The position numbers and the translations under genes were made by a program. Shown here in pieces: positions 43,631 to 52,433 of a DNA stretch of 64,000 bases (positions within the stretch are counted from its first letter, which is position 1; each line of letters begins with the position of its first letter). A model generated the notes under the pieces. It ran no database searches, was not told the DNA's origin, and saw nothing but the letters and a program-made list of their open reading frames with translations. Source of the stretch: an uncultured Eubacteriales bacterium (GTDB taxonomy: Bacteria; Bacillota; Clostridia; Oscillospirales; Acutalibacteraceae); the NCBI GenBank assembly GCA_934489895.1, contig CAKSST010000008.1, forward strand, positions 1-64,000, read 5' to 3'.

Positions 43631-44343
43631 TAAAACCGGAAGATTTAATAAAAACAGTTTCAAAAATGTTTTTTCCGCAAAGATGTGTTTGTTGCGGTAA
43701 AATAATTAAGGACGATTTGCTATGCGACGATTGTACAAACCTTGAGCGTATAACAGTTAAAGTGTGCAGCAAATGCGGACTTGCAACAATTGCTTGTGAT
43801 TGTAAGAAAAACGCCTTTCACTTTGACGGCATGGTGGGTGTGTTTTATAACACCGGTAAAGCGCAGAAAATTGTTTATAGGTTTAAAAATCTGGCAGATA
43901 CCGATACTGCAGATTTTCTTGCTCAAAATATTGCCGAGAGAATAAAGGACAGGTTACCCGAACTAAAATTTGACGGTGTTTGCGCAATACCTTTGCGTAA
44001 TAAAAAGAAGTTAAAGCGCGGATATAATCAGTCGGACTTGATTGCTAAAATAGTGGCAAAGCTATTGGGTGCTGATTATTACAAAAGCGGACTGTCAAAG
44101 ATAAAAAATGGCGCTGTACAGCATAATCTTAAATATGAAGACAGATTTCTTAATGTGCGCGGTATGTATAAAGCTAATATGAGATTTGACGGCAAGAAGA
44201 TATTGCTTATTGATGATATACGTACATCTGGTGCAACCTTTGATGAATGCGCAAGAGTTCTTAAAAGGGCAGGTGCTTCTTGCGTTATTGCGGCATCTGC
44301 TTTGATTACGCAGAATTATATTGAAAAAGCATATAAAAATTGA
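43627..44343 (+). CDS. comF: ComF family phosphoribosyltransferase-like protein
   Basis: A 238-residue ComF homologue. The N-terminus has a four-Cys zinc site (CVCCGK, CDDC, CSKCGLA) and the C-terminal phosphoribosyltransferase fold carries KRGYNQSDLIAK and the PRPP loop ILLIDDIRTSGAT. ComF is needed for DNA uptake in Bacillus and interacts with the transformation helicase machinery; in many clostridia the gene persists without proven competence. Overlaps recD2 by 4 nt, which favours a DNA-processing role. Confidence 0.92.
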   Translation: MIKPEDLIKTVSKMFFPQRCVCCGKIIKDDLLCDDCTNLERITVKVCSKCGLATIACDCKKNAFHFDGMVGVFYNTGKAQKIVYRFKNLADTDTADFLAQNIAERIKDRLPELKFDGVCAIPLRNKKKLKRGYNQSDLIAKIVAKLLGADYYKSGLSKIKNGAVQHNLKYEDRFLNVRGMYKANMRFDGKKILLIDDIRTSGATFDECARVLKRAGASCVIAASALITQNYIEKAYKN

Positions 44344-44379
44344 TATACTGTATTTTAGAATTTAAGTGTGGTGAGTTTT

Positions 44380-45402
44380 ATGACGACAGATATTGCCTTG
44401 GATATGGGCTCAACAAAAACGGTTATCATGTCGGGCACGCGTGCAATTCTTGAGCTGCCCAGCGTTGTTACTGTTGAAAGTGATACCTGGGAGCCTGTGT
44501 ATTACGGTATGGATGCCGAGCGCACGCTTGGACGCACGCCTGACAGCCTTGTTTCTGTTTTTCCGATTGCTAACGGTATTTTATCAGAATACGAAACGGC
44601 AGAATCTATGCTTAAAGTATATATGCGTAAGGCCTTCGGCAACCGTGTTATAAGACCTAATGTTATGGCAACCCTGCCAACAGGCGTTACTGAAATACAG
44701 CATCATGCACTTGCATCTGCTATTGAAGCAGCGGGCGGCCGTAATGTAAACATAATAGAATCTCCATTGGCAGCTGCTTTGGCGCTTGGTATTGATTTTA
44801 CTAAACCGTCAGGCAGTATGGTGGTTGATATTGGCGCAGGATCTACCGATATTGCAACACTTTCTATGGGCGGAATTGCTGAATGTGACAGTTTTAAAAC
44901 GGCGTCAAACGATTTTGACGATTTAATTGCAAAACATATAAAAAAAGAGCGCAATATTATTATAGGACCGCAAACGGCAAGGAATATAAAAGAGCAGATT
45001 GGCTCGGTGTTCTTACGTCCCGTTGAAGTGGCTCTTACAGTTAAAGGAAGAAATATTTTCACAGGATTGCCGGAAAGCACAGAGATTACATCAAATGAGA
45101 TAGCTAACGCAATTGCTGAAGCGGCACAGTCAATATGCAACGCTGTGCGAGTTGTTATTGAACGAACTGACCCCGATTTAGTAGGCGATATTCATACCGA
45201 CGGCATACATCTTTGCGGCGGCGGCAGCCTTATTTACGGTATGGACACAATGCTTTCTGAATATCTTGGTGTTAAGGTAACAAGGGCAGAAGACCCTGCG
45301 CATACCGTTGCAAAGGGTGCGGCTTACGCGCAAAAGCATAAAAATCTGCTGAAAAATGTTGATTTTCGCTTCAGATCTATCAAAGAGCTTGTTGTTGAAT
45401 AA
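44380..45402 (+). CDS. mreB: MreB-like actin homologue
   Basis: ATG 44380 follows GTGGTGAG. The 340-residue protein has the actin phosphate loops: DIALDMGSTKTVIMS at the start and VVDIGAGSTDIATLS near residue 145, plus an adenosine loop HLCGGGSLIYGMD. This fits MreB/Mbl, which organises side-wall synthesis. The first loop (ALDMGSTKT) differs from the usual DLGTANTL of canonical MreB, so it may be a divergent paralogue. mreC and mreD are not adjacent. Confidence 0.88.
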   Translation: MTTDIALDMGSTKTVIMSGTRAILELPSVVTVESDTWEPVYYGMDAERTLGRTPDSLVSVFPIANGILSEYETAESMLKVYMRKAFGNRVIRPNVMATLPTGVTEIQHHALASAIEAAGGRNVNIIESPLAAALALGIDFTKPSGSMVVDIGAGSTDIATLSMGGIAECDSFKTASNDFDDLIAKHIKKERNIIIGPQTARNIKEQIGSVFLRPVEVALTVKGRNIFTGLPESTEITSNEIANAIAEAAQSICNAVRVVIERTDPDLVGDIHTDGIHLCGGGSLIYGMDTMLSEYLGVKVTRAEDPAHTVAKGAAYAQKHKNLLKNVDFRFRSIKELVVE

Positions 45403-45403
45403 A

Positions 45404-45436
45404 AAACGGCAAACCAAAACGGTTTGCCGTTTTTGT
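45404..45436. terminator. Bidirectional terminator, mreB/DUF4380
   Basis: AACGGCAAACC pairs with GGTTTGCCGTT around AAAAC, with A and T runs on the two sides, between convergent genes. Confidence 0.92.
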
Positions 45437-45450
45437 TATTTATTTTGTTT

Positions 45451-46374
45451 TTAAAAGGGGAGCTTTGAAAGGAACTCTTCAATAGATTCGTCGTTTCGCT
45501 CATCAAAATCACAAGGCTTTTTGCAGAGTGACCATTTTTCAGTGTGAAGAATGGAATCGCCGGGTTTAACATCACAAAGCTCGCCCAATGTTTCAACCTC
45601 AGTAAATAGTGCACAGGTGTAGGTTTCGTAAGATACGCCGCCGTCCGGATATCTGCCGTCGGGATGGTTTGCTGCATATTTTTTGCAGAAAACGGTATCG
45701 TCAACGACATAGTAGCCGATTCCTGACATGTTGTCAAAACCTAATTTAAAAGCACGGTTTTTATTTGTTTGCTTGAGGGTCACATATTTGTCACCCCAAT
45801 AAAGTCTGTCATCACCCATATCGGTGTAGGGCCAAACGGCGATAATGCGGTTTGCAAGTAAGCCAGTATCGTTTGTATTCATGGGGATAATTTCTATACC
45901 GCCCTTTGCAGAAACGGTAAGAGCCCAGATTGCAAACTGCTGCTCTTTATCAGAAATATTTGTTGCTTTATGGTGTATAATCAAGTCTTTGTCAAGAACT
46001 AACTCAAGCTCAAAAGCAATACCGTTTTGTGTTTGAGGCGGAGGTGTTAAAATAACGCCGTTTTCGGTAATTTTATAGTCAACGGGATCGTTGTCGGGGT
46101 AGTAGGATTTGGGCATATGCTCAGGAGAAAACCATACGCGGTGGCCACCGTAGTTATTCCAGGCAGCGCCCTTGTAGTAATATTTGTCAAATACTTCGCC
46201 GCTGACAGGGGTGAATTCATCTTTATTATCGTTCATAATATTAGTGCCGTCGATGTATCCAAAAAAAACAATACGCGGACCAATATCAACGGTAACAATA
46301 GCTTCAATTTCACCGTTTGTAAGCTTTAAGCATTTGCCGTAGTTTTTGTATGTGGTTTCTTTTACGTTTACCAT
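45451..46374 (-). CDS. DUF4380 protein, galactose-mutarotase-like fold
   Basis: ATG 46374 follows AGGTGAT. The 307-residue protein has an all-beta supersandwich pattern: LTNGEIEAIVTVDIGPRIVF at the start, then NNYGGHRVWFSPEHMP and ISDKEQQFAIWALTVSAKGG. This matches DUF4380, proteins with the carbohydrate-binding fold of aldose 1-epimerase but no assigned reaction. It lies 9 nt after tmcAL in the same direction, so co-transcribed. A role in sugar binding or epimerisation is inferred from fold only. Confidence 0.82.
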   Translation of the reverse strand: MVNVKETTYKNYGKCLKLTNGEIEAIVTVDIGPRIVFFGYIDGTNIMNDNKDEFTPVSGEVFDKYYYKGAAWNNYGGHRVWFSPEHMPKSYYPDNDPVDYKITENGVILTPPPQTQNGIAFELELVLDKDLIIHHKATNISDKEQQFAIWALTVSAKGGIEIIPMNTNDTGLLANRIIAVWPYTDMGDDRLYWGDKYVTLKQTNKNRAFKLGFDNMSGIGYYVVDDTVFCKKYAANHPDGRYPDGGVSYETYTCALFTEVETLGELCDVKPGDSILHTEKWSLCKKPCDFDERNDESIEEFLSKLPF

Positions 46375-46383
46375 TTTTATCAC

Positions 46384-47571
46384 CTATACTTTTATAATTT
46401 TTTCTGTATATTCCAAACCGCAGGGAAGAGGTGCTGCGGTTGAAAGGGCAAATATATCTGTTGCGCGGCATTCACAGACAAAAACCGACTTTGAAAAGCT
46501 ATCAAGCGCTGCAATGTCTTTTGAACGGCATACAATGGGGATTTTTGCGGTTTTTGCTGACTTTTTAAGCAATTGCTCACCTTTTTGGTTAAAGCCTAAA
46601 ACCTTGATATATGGGGGCGTTTTTCCGAAAAAGCTGTTATCAATTTGCAAAAAAGCTGATAAAACCAAACGTCTTATACGCGCCATTGTATAGCGCTTCG
46701 TTTTGACAAGACTATATAAGTCGTTCAAAGAAGAAGCGGATTTTACGAAAGAAATAAGTCTGTTTTCTATGCCTTCGCTTAAATCGGGTAAGCTTGAAAA
46801 GGTCTTTTTATCTGCAAGACGTAGGTTTGCTATAATTGCGGTCTGAAGGTTATCAATATCAGCTATACGGCCTTCTTTATGCTCGTTATACAATACAACG
46901 TATGCTTGCTCGTCCATATAATCCAATGCGCCGTCAAGATTGCCTTGTTTTATAAAGCTGCGTATAAGCTCAGCGCTTGCAGTTTCATCAGTAGGGGATA
47001 AGGCATTGTGGTTGGCGCCAAGGCGTTTGTAGGTTACAAACTCGGGCGAAAAGCCAATACGGTCAGCGGCACCGATATACTCAGCGGCAAGCGTGTTGTT
47101 CGGTTTGTTCAGCACATCTGCCTTGTCAAATAATATTGAAGCAAGCGCTTCCTGGCGGGCGGCAGCAAAGGTTTTGCCTGAATTAAGCTGTGATTCAATG
47201 CTTGATTTAAAGCCCTGACTGTTAAGAGCGGCTGCGGCTGTCTTTAACTGTTCGATATCGCCGCATTCGCTGCCGAATGCAATTGCATCTACACTGCCAA
47301 GATTTTTGAGCAGGGAAACACCGCCCAAGGCAAAGTTTTGTGCGGTGGTCATTGACCAGGCGACAGGTAATTCAATTACAAGGTCGGCTCCGCCGTACAA
47401 TGCCATTTTTGTACGCGCTTGCTTGCTGACTATCGATACATCGCCGCGCTGTACAAAGTTACCGCTGAGAACACAAACAACACAGTCATAAATATCTGCA
47501 ACACGGTCGAGCAGATATTTATGACCCAAATGGAAAGGATTAAACTCAGCAATTATGCCGACAACGCTCAA
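46384..47571 (-). CDS. tmcAL: tRNA(Met) cytidine acetate ligase TmcAL (YlbM)
   Basis: TTG 47571 has GGTGA 7 nt upstream. The 395-residue protein starts SVVGIIAEFNPFHLGHKYLL, containing the HxGH nucleotidyltransferase motif (about residues 15-18), and has KRLGANHNAL and SASAELIRSF-like ATP-site elements near 185-200. TmcAL uses ATP and acetate to make N4-acetylcytidine at the wobble position of elongator Met-tRNA, preventing misreading of Ile codons. Divergent from ackA (137 nt apart). Confidence 0.92.
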   Translation of the reverse strand: MSVVGIIAEFNPFHLGHKYLLDRVADIYDCVVCVLSGNFVQRGDVSIVSKQARTKMALYGGADLVIELPVAWSMTTAQNFALGGVSLLKNLGSVDAIAFGSECGDIEQLKTAAAALNSQGFKSSIESQLNSGKTFAAARQEALASILFDKADVLNKPNNTLAAEYIGAADRIGFSPEFVTYKRLGANHNALSPTDETASAELIRSFIKQGNLDGALDYMDEQAYVVLYNEHKEGRIADIDNLQTAIIANLRLADKKTFSSLPDLSEGIENRLISFVKSASSLNDLYSLVKTKRYTMARIRRLVLSAFLQIDNSFFGKTPPYIKVLGFNQKGEQLLKKSAKTAKIPIVCRSKDIAALDSFSKSVFVCECRATDIFALSTAAPLPCGLEYTEKIIKV

Positions 47572-47708
47572 TTATATTCACCTGCACAATAAAACTCTTG
47601 AAAAATAATATCGTATGATGTATCATATAACAATCGGTATATATATAATATTATATTTTCCATGATTATACAAGTATAATATTAAAAAAATTGAATGGAG
47701 AAAAGTAA

Positions 47709-48908
47709 ATGAAAATTTTGGTTGTTAATGCAGGTAGTTCTTCTTTAAAATATCAGTTGATTGATATGCAGACAGAGTCTGTTCTCGGGAAAGGTATCTG
47801 CGAGCGTGTTGGAGCAGATAACGCAGTTATTACTCACAAAACTGCTGACGGCAAAAAGATTGTAAATGAAACAGCAATGCCTACTCATAAAGAGGCTTTT
47901 GACGCTGTTGTTGATGCACTTACCAGCGGTGAGGGCAAGGTTATTGATTCGCTTAATGAAATTGCTGCTGTTGGCCACCGTGTTGTTCAAGGCGGTGCTA
48001 TATTCAATGAGTCTGTTCTTGTTGACAAAAAAGTAATTGAGCAAATTGATGAGCTTTCAGCTCTTGCTCCTTTGCATAATCCCGCACATGTTATGGGTAT
48101 AAACGCATGTACACAAGCGCTTGGCGAGCATGTTCCTCAGGTTGCTGTTTTTGATACGGCTTTTCATCAGACAATGCCTGCTCCTTCTTATATTTTTCCC
48201 ATTCCATATGAGTATTATGAAAAATATGCTATCCGTCGTTACGGCGCACACGGAACATCACACCGTTTTGTAAGTGACCGTTGCGCTGAAATTATGGGCA
48301 AGGATAAAAAAGACCTTAATATAATTACCTGCCACCTTGGAAACGGCTGCTCTATCACCGCTGTTAAGAATGGCAAGTGCTTTGACACAAGCATGGGTCT
48401 TACTCCCCTCGGCGGTTTTATGATGGGCACCCGTTCAGGCGACCTTGATCCCTCTGTTGTTCTTGACATTATGGAAAAAGAAAATCTTACTCCTGCTGAG
48501 ATGAATACCATTCTTAACAAAAATTCGGGTCTTTTGGGAGTTTCAGGTCTTTCAAATGACAACCGTGACATTATTGCCGCTTCTGGAGAAGGTCATGAAA
48601 GAGCAGCTTTGGCACTTGAAATCCAGAACTACAGCATGACCAAGTTTATTGGTGCTTATGCTGCCGGTATGGGCGGTGTCGACGCTATTGTATTTACCGG
48701 CGGTATTGGTGAAAATGAGGCTATTGTTCGTGAATACATCTGCAAGAAGCTTGAGTTCCTTGGTTTTGAGCTTGATGAAAAGAATAATAACACCCGCGCA
48801 GTTGAAATTGAAATTTCCAAACCCGGCGCCAAGGTTCGCGTATTCGTTATTCCCACTAATGAAGAGCTTGTTATCGCACGTGATACAATGGCATTAATTT
48901 CTAAGTAA
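47709..48908 (+). CDS. ackA: Acetate kinase
   Basis: A 399-residue ASKHA kinase interconverting acetyl phosphate and acetate with ATP formation. Seen: VVNAGSSSLKYQLID at the start, GHRVVQGG, the DTAFHQTMP loop, HLGNGCSITAV, and the MGTRSGDLDP segment. AATGGAG precedes ATG. A -10 TATAAT at 47675-47680 with a weak -35 marks the promoter. pta is not adjacent. Ends 10 nt before galK, so co-transcribed. Confidence 0.97.
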   Translation: MKILVVNAGSSSLKYQLIDMQTESVLGKGICERVGADNAVITHKTADGKKIVNETAMPTHKEAFDAVVDALTSGEGKVIDSLNEIAAVGHRVVQGGAIFNESVLVDKKVIEQIDELSALAPLHNPAHVMGINACTQALGEHVPQVAVFDTAFHQTMPAPSYIFPIPYEYYEKYAIRRYGAHGTSHRFVSDRCAEIMGKDKKDLNIITCHLGNGCSITAVKNGKCFDTSMGLTPLGGFMMGTRSGDLDPSVVLDIMEKENLTPAEMNTILNKNSGLLGVSGLSNDNRDIIAASGEGHERAALALEIQNYSMTKFIGAYAAGMGGVDAIVFTGGIGENEAIVREYICKKLEFLGFELDEKNNNTRAVEIEISKPGAKVRVFVIPTNEELVIARDTMALISK

Positions 48909-48918
48909 AGAGGTTTTT

Positions 48919-50193
48919 ATGAGCATCCGCATCACAAAAGAAAAACTCAAAAACGGTTCATACAGTAACATTTTCAGTCAGATATATTCTTCTAGCGAAG
49001 AAGCTGCCACGCGCTACTGTGAAGCTTGTGATGAATATCAGAAGTTGTACGGTGACGGTGATGTTATGCTTTTCAGCGCACCCGGACGTACAGAGGTGGG
49101 CGGTAACCATACTGACCATCAGCACGGCCGCGTGCTTGCGGGAAGTGTTGATTTTGATGTTATTGCTGTTGCCGCAAAAAGCGATGACAATACTGTAAAG
49201 ATTAAATCCAAAGGCTTTCCGGAGGATGTTGTATGTATTGATGAGCTTGCTTGCAAAGCAGAAGAAAACGGACAGGCTATATCACTTATAAGAGGAATCC
49301 TTGCCGAGTTTAAAGCGCGCGGATATAAAATTGGCGGTTTTACTGCTTATACGACCTCCAATGTTTTGAAAGGCTCGGGTCTTTCAAGCTCTGCTGCTTT
49401 CGAAATTGCTGTTTGCGTTATGATTAACGGGCTGTTTAATAACGGTCGCATGGACCCTATTGAAATGGCTGTTATTTCACAAATTGCAGAAAATAAATAT
49501 TACGGCAAGCCGTCGGGTCTGATGGACCAAATGGCAAGCTCGGTAGGCGGTTTTATTGCAATTGATTTTTACAATAATACCCAACCTCTTATTACTAAGA
49601 TTGACTTTGATTTTAAAAAGTCCGGCCATAAGCTTTGCATTGTAAATACAGGCGGTAACCACGTTGACCTTACTGATGATTACGCGGCAATTATAGTTGA
49701 ATGCAAGCAGATAAGCAATGCGCTTTCTGTTGAACATTTACGATATGCCGATAAAGCAGATTTTTATTCCCGCATAGGTGAACTCAGAAAAAAATACGGC
49801 GACCGTGCAGTGCTGAGAGCCATACATTTCTTTGATGAAGACCAAAGGGCAGATTTGGAAAAAGTTGCTTTGCTGAAAAAAGATTTTAACAGATTTTTAC
49901 AGCTTATCAATAAGTCCGGTAATTCTTCCTATAAATATTTACAGAATGTTTTTTCTGTAAGCTGTCCTGCTGAGCAGGGTTTATCTCTTGCACTCGCTTT
50001 AACTGAAAAGTTTTTGGACGGTAGGGGCGCTTGTCGTGTACACGGCGGTGGCTTTGCAGGAACAATACAGTGCTTTATTCCCGATGATATGATTAATGAG
50101 TACAAAGAGATGATTGAGGCTGTTTTCGGTAAAGGAAACTGCTATGTGCTTAATATAAGGCCGTTTGGCGGATGTCAGATTACTGAAAATTAA
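48919..50193 (+). CDS. galK: Galactokinase (GHMP family)
   Basis: A 424-residue GHMP kinase, family hallmarks GRTEVGGNHTDHQHG (about residues 56-70), the phosphate loop LKGSGLSSSAAFE (about 150-162), and C-terminal GACRVHGGGFAGTIQ. It should make galactose 1-phosphate in the Leloir pathway; relaxed specificity for other sugars is possible. There is an N-terminal extension of about 35 residues compared with E. coli GalK. No galT or galE is near. Adjacent to ackA with 10-nt gap. Confidence 0.92.
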   Translation: MSIRITKEKLKNGSYSNIFSQIYSSSEEAATRYCEACDEYQKLYGDGDVMLFSAPGRTEVGGNHTDHQHGRVLAGSVDFDVIAVAAKSDDNTVKIKSKGFPEDVVCIDELACKAEENGQAISLIRGILAEFKARGYKIGGFTAYTTSNVLKGSGLSSSAAFEIAVCVMINGLFNNGRMDPIEMAVISQIAENKYYGKPSGLMDQMASSVGGFIAIDFYNNTQPLITKIDFDFKKSGHKLCIVNTGGNHVDLTDDYAAIIVECKQISNALSVEHLRYADKADFYSRIGELRKKYGDRAVLRAIHFFDEDQRADLEKVALLKKDFNRFLQLINKSGNSSYKYLQNVFSVSCPAEQGLSLALALTEKFLDGRGACRVHGGGFAGTIQCFIPDDMINEYKEMIEAVFGKGNCYVLNIRPFGGCQITEN

Positions 50194-50209
50194 ATTATAA
50201 ATGGAATAT

Positions 50210-50240
50210 AACCGCATTGCTGTTATACAATGCGGTTATT
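50210..50240 (+). terminator. Hairpin after galK
   Basis: AACCGCATTG (50210-50219) pairs with CAATGCGGTT (50228-50237). The tail ATTAT is only partly T-rich. Confidence 0.72.
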
Positions 50241-50273
50241 ATCATATACTTTTGAAAATAATATAAAAAAGTG

Positions 50274-50302
50274 TTGTAAAAAAAACATTTTTACATTATA
50301 AT
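50274..50302 (+). promoter_or_regulatory. Promoter of the decarboxylase subunit genes
   Basis: TTGTAA (50274-50279), a 17-nt spacer and TATAAT (50297-50302), 38 nt upstream of the oadG-like ATG. Confidence 0.75.
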
Positions 50303-50340
50303 TAATGTAAAATGAGGTAGAATTAGGTTGGTGAAAAAAT

Positions 50341-50676
50341 ATGAATTTTGAATTAGGTATAAATGTTGTGTTTTGCGGTGTGGTAATAGTGTTTTTAATG
50401 CTGTTGATTCTTATTGCTGTTATGTATATTTTTGGCGCTTTCAGCAAAAAGGGTAAAAGGGTTGCAAAAGAAACCGCACCTGTACAGAATCCCGTACAGG
50501 CGGCACCTGTTGTTACTAACGGTGTGGATGATGAAACCGTGGCGGCAATTACTGCGGCAATTTACTGCTTATACACCGGTAGCAATATTGTGCCTAAAAT
50601 TTCATTTATAAAACCTTCGCAATGCAGACCCGCTTGGGCTAAGGCGGGTATTGCGCAGAACACAAAAGCTTTTTAA
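50341..50676 (+). CDS. Na+-translocating decarboxylase gamma subunit (OadG family)
   Basis: A 111-residue protein with one N-terminal membrane helix (INVVFCGVVIVFLMLLILIA, about residues 7-26), then a Pro/Ala/Val-rich cytosolic linker and a C-terminal segment with AAITAAIYCLY. The layout is that of OadG/MmdD, the small subunit that ties the beta channel to the carboxyltransferase alpha subunit. AGGTTGGTG precedes ATG 50341. It lies 18 nt before oadB. No biotin-carrier or alpha subunit gene follows. Confidence 0.85.
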   Translation: MNFELGINVVFCGVVIVFLMLLILIAVMYIFGAFSKKGKRVAKETAPVQNPVQAAPVVTNGVDDETVAAITAAIYCLYTGSNIVPKISFIKPSQCRPAWAKAGIAQNTKAF

Positions 50677-50694
50677 GTAAAGGGGATGTAACTG

Positions 50695-51882
50695 ATGTTT
50701 CAGGAGTTTATAAATACTGTTTATGACATTTTTCAAGAGTCGGGAATAATTGCTTTCCTTGCAGACGGCGGTTGGAAAAATGTAATCATGATTGCTGTTT
50801 CCTGCTTGCTTATTTACCTTGCAATAGGTAAAAAGTTTGAGCCTCTTTTATTGCTTCCTATTGCGTTTGGTATGCTGCTTACAAACCTGCCAGGCGCTGA
50901 ATTGTTTCATCCTGAAATGTGGGATGCTGCTAAAGGAATAAGCTATTCTGAAATATTACATCACGGCGGACTTCTGGATATATTGTATATAGGTGTTAAA
51001 GCTGGTGTTTATCCGCCTCTTATTTTCCTCGGCATTGGCTGTATGACCGATTTTGGTCCCCTTATAAGCGATCCCAAAAGCTTTTTACTTGGCGCTGCGG
51101 CACAGCTTGGCATATTTGTTGCCTTCTTTGGCGCGTTGGCACTTGGTATGACACCGCAGGAGGCAGGTTCAATTGGTATTATCGGCGGCGCAGACGGTCC
51201 TACCGCTATATTTGTAACGTCTCAATTAGCGCCAAATCTTTTAGGTCCTATTGCCGTTGCGGCATACTCTTATATGGCGCTTATACCTTTTATACAAAAG
51301 CCTCTTATGAAACTGCTTACCACCAAAAAAGAGCGTCTTGTAAGAATGGAACAGCTGCGCGAGGTTTCAAAAACCGAAAAAATTCTTTTCCCGATAGTTG
51401 TTACAATTATTGTTGCTTTACTGTTGCCTACGGCTGCCCCCCTTGTAGGTATGCTTATGCTTGGTAACCTGATGCGTGAGAGCGGTGTTGTTGAGCGTAT
51501 TGCAAAAACCGCACAGAATGAGCTGATGAATATTATTACAATATTCTTGGGTCTTACCGTTGGTGCGACTGCCAATGCGCAGACTTTCTTGAAATGGGGA
51601 ACAGTAAAAATTATATTAATGGGTTTAGTTGCTTTTGCCCTTGGCACTATTGGCGGTCTGCTTTTAGGAAAGCTGATGTATATTATTACAAAAGGTAAGG
51701 TTAATCCACTTATTGGTTCGGCAGGTGTTTCTGCCGTACCTATGGCGGCACGTGTTTCACAGATGGTGGGACAGGAGGAAGACCCAGGCAATTTCCTTTT
51801 GATGCATGCGATGGGTCCTAATGTTTCAGGTGTTATAGGCTCTGCTGTTGCAGCAGGAGTATTGCTTAATATGTTAGGGTAA
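50695..51882 (+). CDS. Na+-translocating decarboxylase beta subunit (OadB/MmdB/GcdB)
   Basis: A 395-residue polytopic subunit with about eleven membrane segments. It carries the two conserved regions of the beta family: GGADGPTAIFVTSQLAP near residue 164 and GVSAVPMAARVSQ near 345. It couples decarboxylation of the biotin-bound carboxyl group to outward Na+ pumping. AAGGGGA precedes ATG. Which acid is decarboxylated (oxaloacetate, methylmalonyl-CoA, glutaconyl-CoA) depends on the alpha subunit, which is not in the window. Confidence 0.92.
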   Translation: MFQEFINTVYDIFQESGIIAFLADGGWKNVIMIAVSCLLIYLAIGKKFEPLLLLPIAFGMLLTNLPGAELFHPEMWDAAKGISYSEILHHGGLLDILYIGVKAGVYPPLIFLGIGCMTDFGPLISDPKSFLLGAAAQLGIFVAFFGALALGMTPQEAGSIGIIGGADGPTAIFVTSQLAPNLLGPIAVAAYSYMALIPFIQKPLMKLLTTKKERLVRMEQLREVSKTEKILFPIVVTIIVALLLPTAAPLVGMLMLGNLMRESGVVERIAKTAQNELMNIITIFLGLTVGATANAQTFLKWGTVKIILMGLVAFALGTIGGLLLGKLMYIITKGKVNPLIGSAGVSAVPMAARVSQMVGQEEDPGNFLLMHAMGPNVSGVIGSAVAAGVLLNMLG

Positions 51883-51886
51883 TAAT

Positions 51887-52403
51887 ATGGGTAAATTTCT
51901 TGGCGTTGAGCTTGGCTCGACACGAATAAAAGCGCTTTTAATTGATGAAAGCCATAAGCCTGTTCCGTACCTGGCAGAACACAATAACAGCTGACTGGCA
52001 AAAATGTTATAGGCATTGGTGAAGCATCAGGTGTTTTCCTAATTGACAGTCAGACCCTTGCTTATGATAAAGTAATGATTGATAAATTTAACAGTCTTAT
52101 AGTTGATTTAAAGCTTCACTGGAAGGTTGAAGATGTTTTGCCTCATGTTTTGCCCGCAGGCCGAATTGGCGGTCCTTACGGAATAGCATTGCTTGCCGCT
52201 TACTGTATTAATAAAGTACCGCAGCAAAGCCTTGATGAGTATCTTAACGTTAATGTTTTCGATAATGTTAGAGAAACAACGCTTGTCCCCGAAAAGAGGA
52301 TATTGATGGTTTTAATGCTTATATTGAGCAATACAAAAAACTGTTAGCTGTTGAAAAAGCCGCAATTAAAATTTATAAACAAAAAGCCGTTGAAGTTTTT
52401 TGA
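51887..52403 (+). pseudogene. Decayed FGGY-family carbohydrate kinase (xylulokinase-like)
   Basis: ATG 51887 opens MGKFLGVELGSTRIKALLID, the FGGY phosphate-1 start, but a stop comes at codon 36. Reading resumes with LTGKNVIGIGEASGVFLID and LPHVLPAG, the mid-protein part of the family. It then jumps to GPYGIALLAAYCINK near the C-terminus. A one-base shift near 52297 restores EDIDGFNAYIEQYKKLLAVE to the stop at 52401-52403. Only about 170 of roughly 500 residues remain, with two large internal deletions. It is a dead gene, likely once a pentulose kinase next to the decarboxylase genes. Confidence 0.85.
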
Positions 52404-52419
52404 TTCAACGGCTTTTTTT
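52381..52419 (+). terminator. Rho-independent terminator
   Basis: AAAAAGCCGTTGAA (52381-52394) pairs with TTCAACGGCTTTTT (52404-52417) and a T run follows. It overlaps the end of the kinase pseudogene, so it probably once ended that gene and now closes the oad transcript. Confidence 0.93.
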
Positions 52420-52433
52420 AAGCGCATATTTTT

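Noticed and set aside
51270..52016. Minus-strand open frame of 248 codons over oadB
   Set aside because: It is antisense to a clear membrane subunit gene; hydrophobic codon bias commonly creates such frames.
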